From positions 1 through 15,742 of the forward strand of contig JBCCFC010000143.1 in NCBI GenBank assembly GCA_039029935.1: DNA of 15,742 bases, written 5' to 3'. Shown one piece after another: positions 8,649-14,724 of the stretch; position 1 is the first letter of the stretch, and each line of letters opens with the position of its first letter. This DNA comes from G039029935 sp039029935 (GTDB lineage Bacteria > Chloroflexota > Anaerolineae > Caldilineales > Caldilineaceae). Both the position numbers and the translations under genes were made by a program. Under the pieces are notes generated by a model. That model ran no database searches and was not told the origin of the DNA. It worked only from the letters and a program-made list of their open reading frames with translations.

Positions 8649-8778
8649 GGAGTGCTGGAGTGCTGGAGTGCTGGAGCGGTGGAGCGGTGGAGTGGTCATG
8701 CAGTAACTACGAACTGTTTTCCCACTCTCCCGCTCCCCCGTTTCAACGCTTTCCCGTTTCAACGCTTCAACGCTTTCA
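8649..8778. repeat. Octamer array with inverted arms after the flavoprotein gene
   Basis: Six in-phase octamers run from 8649 to 8696: GGAGTGCT three times, GGAGCGGT twice, GGAGTGGT once. About 30 bases later, 8720-8778 holds CCCACTCTCCCGCTCCCCCG and then CGTTTCAACGCTTT-type units reaching the flavoprotein stop codon (8779). The CCCACTCTCCCGCTCC part is roughly complementary to the octamers. Read from the flavoprotein gene, the first arm is purine/G-rich (TTGAAGCG, TTGAAACG, GGGAAAGCG) and the second is C-rich. TTGAA-type units also appear in the 14725 array. Confidence 0.8.
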
Positions 8779-10485
8779 TTAGCAACACGTCCCACCCGGT
8801 GCAACCTGATCATACAGAGGAATCGAGCTATTGCACACACCCGTCTCCGGCAAATTTAGTTCAACACGTTCTGCGGCTTCCCAATCACCGACCAAGCCCG
8901 CGACGACCGAGCGTGCCTGCTCATAGCCCGTTGCCAGCAAAAAAGTGGGCGCACGGCCATAACTTTTCATGCCAATCACATAGAAATCTTTTTCCTGTTG
9001 ACGCAGTTCTTTTTCGCCGTGTGGTCGCACAGTGCCACAGCTATGGATATTGGGGTCAATCAGCTGCGCTAGTTCAGGGACACTTTCGAGTGCAGCATCT
9101 CCTTGGACACGCACCTCACGCAAGAAAGAAAAGTCGGGTCGTGCGCCTGTGCTGGTGATAATTTCATCGACAGCCGTGACGGTCTTATCCTCCTCACCGA
9201 GCGACCCAACGACATTGAGCGTCTCGCCATCCTGTTCAATCTCGTGGATAAAAAACGGGGTCAATAGTGTGACTGTTCCGTTATCCACCAGCGATTTGGT
9301 CAGCGAACCGAGCTCGCCCCGTGCAGCCAAGGCATCATCCGCACCACCGCCAAAAATGGTGTGTAGATGCTCTTTGCGAATCGCCCATGTGATCTGTGTC
9401 TCCGGCTCTTCATCCTTGAGTAGTTTGAGTTCGAGCAGTGCGTTCATGGCCGAGTGACCGCTGCCAACAACCAATACGTGCTTGCCCGCATAGCGTGTGC
9501 GATGTCGCCCCAAGACATCGGGGATGCCATAGAGAATGTGATTCTTCACTGCGTCTTCACCGATAGCCATTACACCGCCAGAACCAAGCGGATTGGGGTT
9601 GCTCCATGTGCCGCTGGCATCAATGATGGCCCCGGCTTCGACACGCTCGACCCATGTTTGCTCGCTATCCCCATCTCCCTCCACTTGATGCTCAATGTGT
9701 AATACAAACGGGCGGTCATCGCGGTCAGCGGTCTTCATTTTGTCCAGCCCCTTGCGCCCCACAAATGTCACCTTGCTGTTGAGCTTGATGTGTGGCTTCA
9801 GTTCCGGCACATTTGCCAGCGGTTGCAGATAATCCTCAACCAACTCCTGTCCAGTGGGCAATACTTCTGGATCAGGCATCTGCCAGCCATTGGCTTCCAG
9901 CAGCTTCACACTGGCGGCATCCACATTATATGCCCAAGGCGAAAAGAGCTTGACATGCCCCCACGACAGTATGCTTTCGCCAACAGATGCACCCGCCTCA
10001 TAGAGGACAAATGACTCGCCGCGTTCATGCAGGTGAGCAGCCGCAGCCAACCCAATGGGACCGCCACCGATGATGGCAATAGGCAAGTCTACTCGTTTGG
10101 CTGTTGCTTTGGCCGGGCGAATAGGTGTTGATACTTGGGCTAAAACCTCTGTCGTCGCCTGTAGCGTTTTGAGCAGCGAATCCGGTGTACAGCATGACTC
10201 CGATGGGTCACTGGGTTGCGGGCAACATGGCACTGCGGTATCCAAGTTGATCGTCGTTTGTGTTGGCAGTGGTCCAATGGCAGATGATGGGCCACAACAG
10301 GCAGACGTCGATTCTGACGCACCATTGGCCGTACCTGTGGCTTCAGATAGCCCAATATCAGATAGCCCAACGGTTGATTGTCCAGTGGTAGATGGGCCAC
10401 AACAGGAAGACGCCGATTTTGAAGCACCATTGGCTGTACCTGCGGCTATTGAAACAGTTTCTCGCTCAAGTAGTTTTTCGCTCAT
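8779..10485 (-). CDS. ars-linked FAD/NAD(P)-dependent oxidoreductase with Cys-Cys tails
   Basis: A 568-residue soluble flavoprotein of the class often found beside ArsR (ArsO-like monooxygenase or disulfide-reductase-like). GGGPIG (140-145) binds FAD and VGSGHSA (340-346) binds the nicotinamide nucleotide. LFSPWAYN, HSCGTVRPHG and GMKSYGRAPTFLLATGYEQ are family-type blocks. Residues 1-~125 are an extra tail with four Cys-Cys pairs (28-29, 63-64, 87-88, 98-99), two in repeated SCCGPS/ACCGPS modules. The last residues are GGTCC (567-568), a fifth pair. No CxxxxC redox-disulfide motif is seen by the FAD loop, so a disulfide-reductase role is not supported directly. The start is ATG 10485 with GGAG upstream, preferred over an in-frame TTG at 10491. 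It is controlled by an ArsR-type operator at 10519-10538. An arsenic(III) or other soft-metal substrate is inferred, not shown. Confidence 0.85.
   Translation of the reverse strand: MSEKLLERETVSIAAGTANGASKSASSCCGPSTTGQSTVGLSDIGLSEATGTANGASESTSACCGPSSAIGPLPTQTTINLDTAVPCCPQPSDPSESCCTPDSLLKTLQATTEVLAQVSTPIRPAKATAKRVDLPIAIIGGGPIGLAAAAHLHERGESFVLYEAGASVGESILSWGHVKLFSPWAYNVDAASVKLLEANGWQMPDPEVLPTGQELVEDYLQPLANVPELKPHIKLNSKVTFVGRKGLDKMKTADRDDRPFVLHIEHQVEGDGDSEQTWVERVEAGAIIDASGTWSNPNPLGSGGVMAIGEDAVKNHILYGIPDVLGRHRTRYAGKHVLVVGSGHSAMNALLELKLLKDEEPETQITWAIRKEHLHTIFGGGADDALAARGELGSLTKSLVDNGTVTLLTPFFIHEIEQDGETLNVVGSLGEEDKTVTAVDEIITSTGARPDFSFLREVRVQGDAALESVPELAQLIDPNIHSCGTVRPHGEKELRQQEKDFYVIGMKSYGRAPTFLLATGYEQARSVVAGLVGDWEAAERVELNLPETGVCNSSIPLYDQVAPGGTCC
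10286..10442. repeat. Internal duplication encoding the two CCGPS modules
   Basis: Two copies of about 52 bp, at 10286-10337 and 10391-10442, are offset by exactly 105 bp (35 codons) and keep the frame. They differ at only a handful of bases. Each encodes a TANGASxSxSxCCGPS module of the flavoprotein tail. Between them CAGATAGCCCAA also occurs twice, 15 bp apart. This shows the Cys-pair tail grew by in-frame duplication. Confidence 0.85.
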
Positions 10486-10518
10486 GGTCAATACTCCATC
10501 AATTTGTTATCTGTAGAC

Positions 10519-10564
10519 ATATAGATAAATGTCTATATATTACGGTAAAATTTTTTAAAATCAA
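10519..10564 (-). promoter_or_regulatory. Promoter and ArsR operator of the flavoprotein gene
   Basis: Minus-strand -35 TTGATT (10559-10564) and -10 TAATAT (10537-10542) are separated by 16 bp. The inverted repeat ATATAGA-N6-TCTATAT covers 10519-10538, overlapping the -10 edge and the expected start of transcription. The same operator lies before arsR at 10949-10968. The site is 33 bases upstream of the ATG. ArsR-type repressors bind such imperfect dyads and leave on metalloid binding. Assignment to the neighbouring ArsR is inferred. Confidence 0.85.
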
Positions 10565-10587
10565 TCGCTTTCGATCATGTGCTATGC

Positions 10588-10938
10588 TTACACACCGATA
10601 GCTACCTCTGCTTCAGGTGAAGATGCATTGATTGTCGCTTGCTCGACTATAGTACCCGATGAAAACTCAGGTGCAAACATCGTCATGATTTGTCCGCAAC
10701 AAATGGCAACCGCATCCTGATTGAGGCTATAGAAAATCTGCTTGCCTTCACGCCGTGTGTTTACCAACCCCGCGTCACGCAACGTACTTAAATGATGCGA
10801 TACCGTCGGCTGGGTCACGTTCCGATTCAACCGGTCCACCACATCATTGACACAGAGCCACTCACAGCAGAGTAGCAGCATAATTTTTTGTCTCGTCTCG
10901 TCGGCAATTGCCTTGGCAAATGAAATTGATTGATCCAT
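10588..10938 (-). CDS. arsR: ArsR/SmtB-family transcriptional repressor
   Basis: A 116-residue winged-helix DNA-binding dimer. The recognition helix is in VTQPTVSHHLSTLRDAGLV (41-59), and the wing is NTRREGKQIFYSL (60-72). Potential metalloid-binding cysteines lie near the N-terminus in LLCCEWLCV (Cys24, Cys25, Cys29) and in the C-terminal dimer helix in AICCGQ (Cys80, Cys81). This differs from the classical ELCVCDL motif, but CC pairs in this place are common in ArsR proteins outside Proteobacteria. ATG 10938 has AAGGA just upstream. Two copies of one dyad lie before this gene and before the flavoprotein gene, indicating autoregulation plus control of the flavoprotein. The inducer is probably As(III) or Sb(III). 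That is inferred. Confidence 0.93.
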   Translation of the reverse strand: MDQSISFAKAIADETRQKIMLLLCCEWLCVNDVVDRLNRNVTQPTVSHHLSTLRDAGLVNTRREGKQIFYSLNQDAVAICCGQIMTMFAPEFSSGTIVEQATINASSPEAEVAIGV

Positions 10939-10948
10939 AATCCTTTTA

Positions 10949-11002
10949 ATATAGATGAACGTCTATATGTTTTGATTATACGCTAATTTTTTGTTTTGTC
11001 AA
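10949..11002 (-). promoter_or_regulatory. Consensus promoter and operator of arsR
   Basis: On the minus strand a perfect -35 TTGACA (10997-11002) and a perfect -10 TATAAT (10975-10980) are 16 bp apart. The dyad ATATAGA-N6-TCTATAT at 10949-10968 begins 6 bp past the -10 and covers the likely start of transcription, ending 11 bases before the ATG. A repressor bound here would block initiation. Confidence 0.92.
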
Positions 11003-11015
11003 GGGGCAAATTCAT

Positions 11016-11450
11016 TTAATTCTCATCGGGTTTCAATGCATACGCCATCAAGTCATCCAACGCCACATACTGCAATGTCAACTCATGAGTAGACTCCATG
11101 CGCACCAATGGTGCCTTGCCTGCCTCAAACGCCTCTTGCCAGCGGTCGGCACACAGACACCAGCAATCGCCGGGCTTCAAACCCGGAAATCGTAGTTGCG
11201 GTCGAGGTGTTGATAGGTCATTGCCCGCGGCCTTGGAGAAAGCCAAGAACTCTGCCGTCATCTGTGCACAGACCGTATGGACACCCATATCAGCGGGTCC
11301 TGTGTCACAGCGGCCATTACGATAAAAGCCGGTTTTGGGTGATTTGCAGCATGTTTTAAGCTTGCCACCCAGTACATTACGCGGGACACTGTTGGGAATG
11401 CCATTGCTCAATGCTCCACTGGCATAGCCGTCTGAAAATCGTTGTCTCAT
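11016..11450 (-). CDS. DUF2237 family cysteine-rich protein
   Basis: A 144-residue soluble protein of the DUF2237 (COG3651) family, biochemical function unknown. The diagnostic core is visible: NVLGGKLKTCC (25-35), TGFYRNGRCDTGPADMG (40-56), HTVCAQMT (58-65), FLAFSKAAGNDLSTPRP (68-84), FPGLKPGDCWCLCADRW (88-104) and a final ALDDLMAYAL. Cysteines at 34, 35, 48, 61, 96, 98 and 100 suggest metal binding or redox chemistry. That is an inference. The first 24 residues precede the usual family start near NVLGG, but ATG 11450 has a very strong AAGGAGGT site (11456-11463), so I keep it. It lies just upstream of the arsR promoter on the same strand with no terminator between, so read-through into arsR is possible. 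Its own promoter carries a separate dyad. Confidence 0.9.
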   Translation of the reverse strand: MRQRFSDGYASGALSNGIPNSVPRNVLGGKLKTCCKSPKTGFYRNGRCDTGPADMGVHTVCAQMTAEFLAFSKAAGNDLSTPRPQLRFPGLKPGDCWCLCADRWQEAFEAGKAPLVRMESTHELTLQYVALDDLMAYALKPDEN

Positions 11451-11477
11451 CGCTTACCTCCTTGAATTATGATATGA

Positions 11478-11534
11478 TATGTCCAAATAACTTTGGATAT
11501 GTAGAAGTATACCCATATCCAAATTTTTTGTCAA
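11478..11534 (-). promoter_or_regulatory. Consensus promoter with 10-bp dyad before the DUF2237 gene
   Basis: On the minus strand a perfect -35 TTGACA (11529-11534) and -10 TATACT (11506-11511) are 17 bp apart. A perfect inverted repeat, TTTGGATATG (11492-11501) and CATATCCAAA (11514-11523), brackets the -10: one arm lies between -35 and -10, the other just past the -10. A third, looser half-site (TATGTCCAAA, 11478-11487) follows. This looks like a tightly controlled promoter. The dyad is different from the ArsR sites, so another regulator is implied. Confidence 0.85.
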
Positions 11535-11618
11535 CGAAATAGCACGGATGGACCGTTACCTGTGTTACAATAGGGGTATGTCAATGTGAACGTTAAACGA
11601 TTTATTAATACGAGGTGA

Positions 11619-11992
11619 ATGATGACTGTTGCAACGGGTTTGCTCTCTCCGTGGGAATATCTACGACGTGAGCGCAAGAGTGAAAACAAAAACGAATTTT
11701 TTGAAGGCCAAATCTATCAGATGGCGGGAGCAAGCCGGAGCTATAATGCAATTGCTGGCAATGTATTCTTTATTACCGCACGATTCCATCATTGACAGAA
11801 TATATACTGATTGAGCAGAGTGCCTATCAGATTGAGCATTATGTTCGTCAAGATAACGACTCATGGAACTTGACTACCATGTATCATCCATCAGATACAC
11901 TGCACCTCCCTACGATTGACTGTGACCTACCACTTATTGATGTCTATGAGGATGTTCGTATTGCTACAAATGGAAAATCGAATCATCCGTAA
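11619..11992 (+). pseudogene. Uma2 family (DUF820) gene with internal frameshifting deletion
   Basis: The N-terminal piece reads LLSPWEYLRRERKSENKNEF and FEGQIYQMAGASRSYNAIAGNVF, the standard Uma2 start. It then falls into the wrong frame and stops at 11793. A second frame picks up within the same bases (about 11766-11773) as YYRTIPSLTEYILIEQ and continues to a stop at 11990-11992. That is the normal C-terminal third of Uma2. The two pieces total about 122 residues against roughly 180-200 in intact members. The lost middle normally carries the Asp and E-x-K residues of the PD-(D/E)XK fold, so the product cannot be active. GAGGTGA before the ATG at 11619/11622 shows the old start signal is intact. 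The end overlaps the convergent S51-like gene by 10 bases. Confidence 0.88.
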
Positions 11993-12693
11993 CCGCTGAT
12001 TCTAATTTGACCTAATTCATAAACACCCTGCTCAAAATATTGGGGTGAGCTATCTGTCCAAATGGCTACGCCTCCTCTCCCCATCACTTCACATCTGCCT
12101 TCATCAAGAATTAGCGCGGTATCGCTGTCGATGCCCAGCAAAGTCAGTTGATTGCGAATACACCAGCGCACCACATGCACCGCAGGAAAAGGCACAATAT
12201 CATAATGAGGAATGACCACAATATTGGGTAATAGACCAAACCCAACCCGCCACAGCGGTAAGCCAAAGAATCGTTCGCCTAATACCATGCCACCAGCGCT
12301 GCACCCAGCTAAAAGCCCCCCCCGGCTAATCACAGATTGTATACTCTGCCAGACAAGGCTGTTGTCCAGTGTGTGATATAAATAATCAGGACGTCCACCC
12401 GACAGATAGACAAAATCGGCGGCGGCAACTTTGGCTGCAAAGTATGGATTGTTGGCACTGGCTCTGTCGAGTACAGGGACACAATCAACAGGGACACCCA
12501 AGTGCGTAAAGTGCTGTATGCCCATTGTTGACCAGTAACGAATGCGTCGTTTTCTGCCCATGCCGACAGCGGTAGGTAGGCAGACTACGTTGGGGGAGCG
12601 TTGTAGTCGATTTGAGAGTTTATTGATTAGATGTTGGTCAATCGGTTGCGTTTGTGGAAGGTATTCACCGCTGCCAAGTAGTGCTAATATCAT
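11983..12693 (-). CDS. Peptidase S51 / cyanophycinase-like protein
   Basis: A 236-residue protein with the class-I-glutaminase-like fold of peptidase family S51 (dipeptidase E, cyanophycinase). The nucleophile elbow is AGCSAGGMVLG, with Ser132 as nucleophile. MILALLGSGEYLP at the N-terminus, the YLSGGRPDYLYHTL block (96-109) and the late segment VIPHYD...LLGIDSDTALIL, with His163, fit the family. The length is close to dipeptidase E and shorter than most cyanophycinases. No secretion signal is present. Substrates are uncertain: aspartyl dipeptides or cyanophycin-like peptides are possible from family knowledge only. No cyanophycin synthetase is in the window. ATG 12693 has only a weak ribosome binding site. 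It overlaps the Uma2 remnant at its 3' end. Confidence 0.85.
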   Translation of the reverse strand: MILALLGSGEYLPQTQPIDQHLINKLSNRLQRSPNVVCLPTAVGMGRKRRIRYWSTMGIQHFTHLGVPVDCVPVLDRASANNPYFAAKVAAADFVYLSGGRPDYLYHTLDNSLVWQSIQSVISRGGLLAGCSAGGMVLGERFFGLPLWRVGFGLLPNIVVIPHYDIVPFPAVHVVRWCIRNQLTLLGIDSDTALILDEGRCEVMGRGGVAIWTDSSPQYFEQGVYELGQIRISGYG

Positions 12694-12822
12694 CTTAACT
12701 TGTCAGGATTTATATCATGTTGTTTCAAATGCTTGTATACCAACGCTAGCAAACGTGGCTTCATCTTTTCCTCTTGTACATTTGTGCATGTTGATAATGC
12801 TTATAAAAATCATAATGATACC

Positions 12823-12850
12823 ATTGTATCTAACATAAACGGGCGTTCAA
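12823..12850 (-). promoter_or_regulatory. Candidate promoter for the S51-like gene
   Basis: On the minus strand TTGAAC (12845-12850) and TACAAT (12823-12828) are 16 bp apart, in the divergent gap before the S51-like gene. This would leave a leader of roughly 120 bases. The match is fair, not perfect. Confidence 0.4.
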
Positions 12851-12885
12851 AACCTAGCTAAAATCAACCGAGGGTCATCTGTTTT

Positions 12886-13650
12886 ATGCCGATATTTTTT
12901 GACTATTATGATATAATGAATAACGAAGATTGTATAAATAGATTTGTGTGGCAGGTAATAATGGGGGCTGTAGACATGGCAAAGATTGCATTATCTGACC
13001 TAACCGAAGAGCAATTGCTTGAGATTGTATCTCTTGATGAAAAGAGAATCGCCCATTATGATTGGCTTGATGTAGATCATATTTCGCTCTCTGCGGAAGA
13101 ACAGATGGCAATCAACATCATAAAAACGCGTTTGCTACAAGACGAAACTGGTTTAATGAATGAGGCTACCATGTGGTCGAGAGGCATCTACCCCTTGCTT
13201 GTTTTGGCCGAACAGGGAGATATTCGGGCATGGGTCGAAGTCGCATTGGCTGCAAAATACGGTGAAACAGATCTCTCTGGCACAGCCGATGGGGTACTCG
13301 CAACGGTGATTGCAGGGATTGTGCGTACCCCCTATTTGGTTACAGTCGAGGCCAAGCGTACCCTCGAGTCAAAAAATCCGCGTATTCAGTTTTATGGACA
13401 ACTTCTTGTGGCAGCGACGTCGAATTGGCAGAAACAACAGACAGATATTACCGAAATTTTTGGATGCTATACCATTGCCGATATTTGGTCATTTGCTCGT
13501 GTCACGATTCAAGGACTGAGTACAAGTCAATCTGATACTGAAAAACCACAAATGGTTGTGGAAATATCAAGAGAGTATATTGAACGCATGGAAGCCGAGA
13601 CGATTCTCAAAATATTGAAGAATATTGTGTCGCGTTCTCATATTATATAA
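12886..13650 (+). CDS. Predicted PD-(D/E)XK nuclease-like protein of unknown role
   Basis: I do not recognise a named family. Numbered from 12886 (254 residues), the centre has the order expected of a PD-(D/E)XK nuclease: an acidic helix residue region with Glu93, then GTADGVLA with Asp135, then a hydrophobic strand LVTVEAKR giving the E-x-K pair Glu155/Lys157, then a helix with Gln168 and Gln172 in RIQFYGQLL. A later strand-rich block, ITEIFGCYTIADIWSFARVTI, would face the substrate. The N-terminal part DLTEEQLLEIVSLDEKR is helical. There is no membrane segment or signal peptide. The start is unsure: ATG 12886 gives the longest form, while 12961 (AGGT upstream) and 12976 (GGGGG upstream, giving MAKIALSDLT) are more likely. 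It is divergent from the S51-like gene and ends at a hairpin. Defence or DNA repair are possible but not shown. Confidence 0.75.
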   Translation: MPIFFDYYDIMNNEDCINRFVWQVIMGAVDMAKIALSDLTEEQLLEIVSLDEKRIAHYDWLDVDHISLSAEEQMAINIIKTRLLQDETGLMNEATMWSRGIYPLLVLAEQGDIRAWVEVALAAKYGETDLSGTADGVLATVIAGIVRTPYLVTVEAKRTLESKNPRIQFYGQLLVAATSNWQKQQTDITEIFGCYTIADIWSFARVTIQGLSTSQSDTEKPQMVVEISREYIERMEAETILKILKNIVSRSHII

Positions 13651-13709
13651 AGAGAAGTGTGATGGTGTCTAGCACCATCACACCATCACACTATCACACC
13701 TACACACCC
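13651..13709. terminator. Shared hairpin plus octamers between convergent genes
   Basis: GTGTGATGGTG (13657-13667) pairs perfectly with CACCATCACAC (13673-13683) around the 5-base loop TCTAG. The right arm continues as in-phase octamers CATCACAC, CATCACAC, TATCACAC and CTACACAC (13676-13707), ending 2 bases before the stop codon of the isomerase gene. There is no T tract. The hairpin would end transcripts from both the nuclease-like and the isomerase genes. Confidence 0.8.
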
Positions 13710-14699
13710 CTACATACTCCGCGCAGTCTCACTCAATGCAATCAACGCCGCATCAACCAACCCCGCCTCACGATGGACATGGACCTTTTGATAGTCGGGA
13801 TTCTTCATCATACTGAGCAATGCACTGCGTGAGGGATACTGCACCAGCAACACGGCATCCCAATCATTGCGATGGGTGTCGCCTGCAAAAATCTGATCCA
13901 CATTACCAGACCAGATCAAGCTGCCACCGACTTCTTCAACAAAAGCCTTGGTCGGCACACCATACTGTTGATGATAGGTTTTTTCTCCCTCTGGCCCATC
14001 AAACTTGAGCAAATTGAGCATGACCACTGGTTTGCTGTCCATTTCGGGATGGGTGGCATACTCCTTGACTTGGCTGCGCAATGGGCTAATCCATGGCTTG
14101 TGGTCACCTGGCTGTTGACGCAATGCCTCTTCCACAAAGTGCAGACGATCTTGCCCCCAGAAAAGCTGATCACCGACAAACATCGTAGGCATCCCAAATA
14201 GACCACGTGAAACGGCTTCGGCAGTCTTATCAATTAGGGACTTCTTGATCTCCGATGTCTGAATCGCCTCAAACAGATGCTTGGCGTCAATCCCCGCCGC
14301 TGCCAATACCTGTCCAACCACTGCTGGATCGCCCATATTTTGGTTGTTGACCCATATTGCCTCAAAAACGGCCTTCATGTAGGCGTCAAAATAGCCTTCC
14401 TGCTCGGCCACCAACACACCCCGCATCAGATAGAGTGTATTGATAGGGAAGTTTTCGTTCATGCTCAATGGCACACCATAGCCCTGCGCATAGCGCACCA
14501 AATCCGGCCACATTGCCGTCCCCTTCGCTGGAATCATAACGGGCGATTGATTGCCCGATTCCTTAAAGACACCGCCCAACAACGCTGGCTTCCAAACAAT
14601 CTCCGCCCCAGTACGCTCGGCAATAAGCGGCAACTGTGTATAGGCCAAATAGGTTGTCGGGCTACCAAAGTCAAAATAAAATTCGACCGTTCTTGTCAT
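13710..14699 (-). CDS. 2-hydroxychromene-2-carboxylate isomerase-like protein fused to DUF1330
   Basis: A 329-residue two-domain protein. Residues 1-~200 are a DsbA-fold HCCA isomerase/kappa-class GST domain: FYFDFGSPTTYLAY, with Ser13 at the glutathione-activating position, WKPALLGGVF, and the closing block GLFGMPTMFVGDQLFWGQDRLHFVEEAL (167-193). Members isomerise hydroxychromene carboxylates in naphthalene-type degradation or act as glutathione-dependent reductases. Residues ~223-320 are a DUF1330 domain with a ferredoxin-like dimeric alpha-beta barrel: PVVMLNLLKF, GGSLIWSG, DWDAVLLVQYPSRSALLSMM and NPDYQ. DUF1330 proteins are normally free-standing at about 95 residues. ATG 14699 has a strong AAGGAG site (14706-14711). 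It lies downstream of an SDR gene on the same strand, separated by a 147-bp repeat array. The true substrate is unknown. Confidence 0.9.
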   Translation of the reverse strand: MTRTVEFYFDFGSPTTYLAYTQLPLIAERTGAEIVWKPALLGGVFKESGNQSPVMIPAKGTAMWPDLVRYAQGYGVPLSMNENFPINTLYLMRGVLVAEQEGYFDAYMKAVFEAIWVNNQNMGDPAVVGQVLAAAGIDAKHLFEAIQTSEIKKSLIDKTAEAVSRGLFGMPTMFVGDQLFWGQDRLHFVEEALRQQPGDHKPWISPLRSQVKEYATHPEMDSKPVVMLNLLKFDGPEGEKTYHQQYGVPTKAFVEEVGGSLIWSGNVDQIFAGDTHRNDWDAVLLVQYPSRSALLSMMKNPDYQKVHVHREAGLVDAALIALSETARSM

Positions 14700-14724
14700 G
14701 ATTTTCTCCTTGTATAATGCAAAG

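Noticed and set aside
8652..9158. A 168-codon plus-strand open frame over the octamer array and flavoprotein 3' end
   Set aside because: It lies antisense to the conserved flavoprotein C-terminus, and its start region is only the GGAGTGCT repeats.
10055..10516. A 153-codon plus-strand open frame opposite the flavoprotein N-terminal tail
   Set aside because: It is antisense to a region with a clear coding duplication and FAD motif, and it would end across the operator.
14277..14717. A 146-codon plus-strand open frame
   Set aside because: It is antisense to the conserved HCCA isomerase domain and its ribosome binding site.
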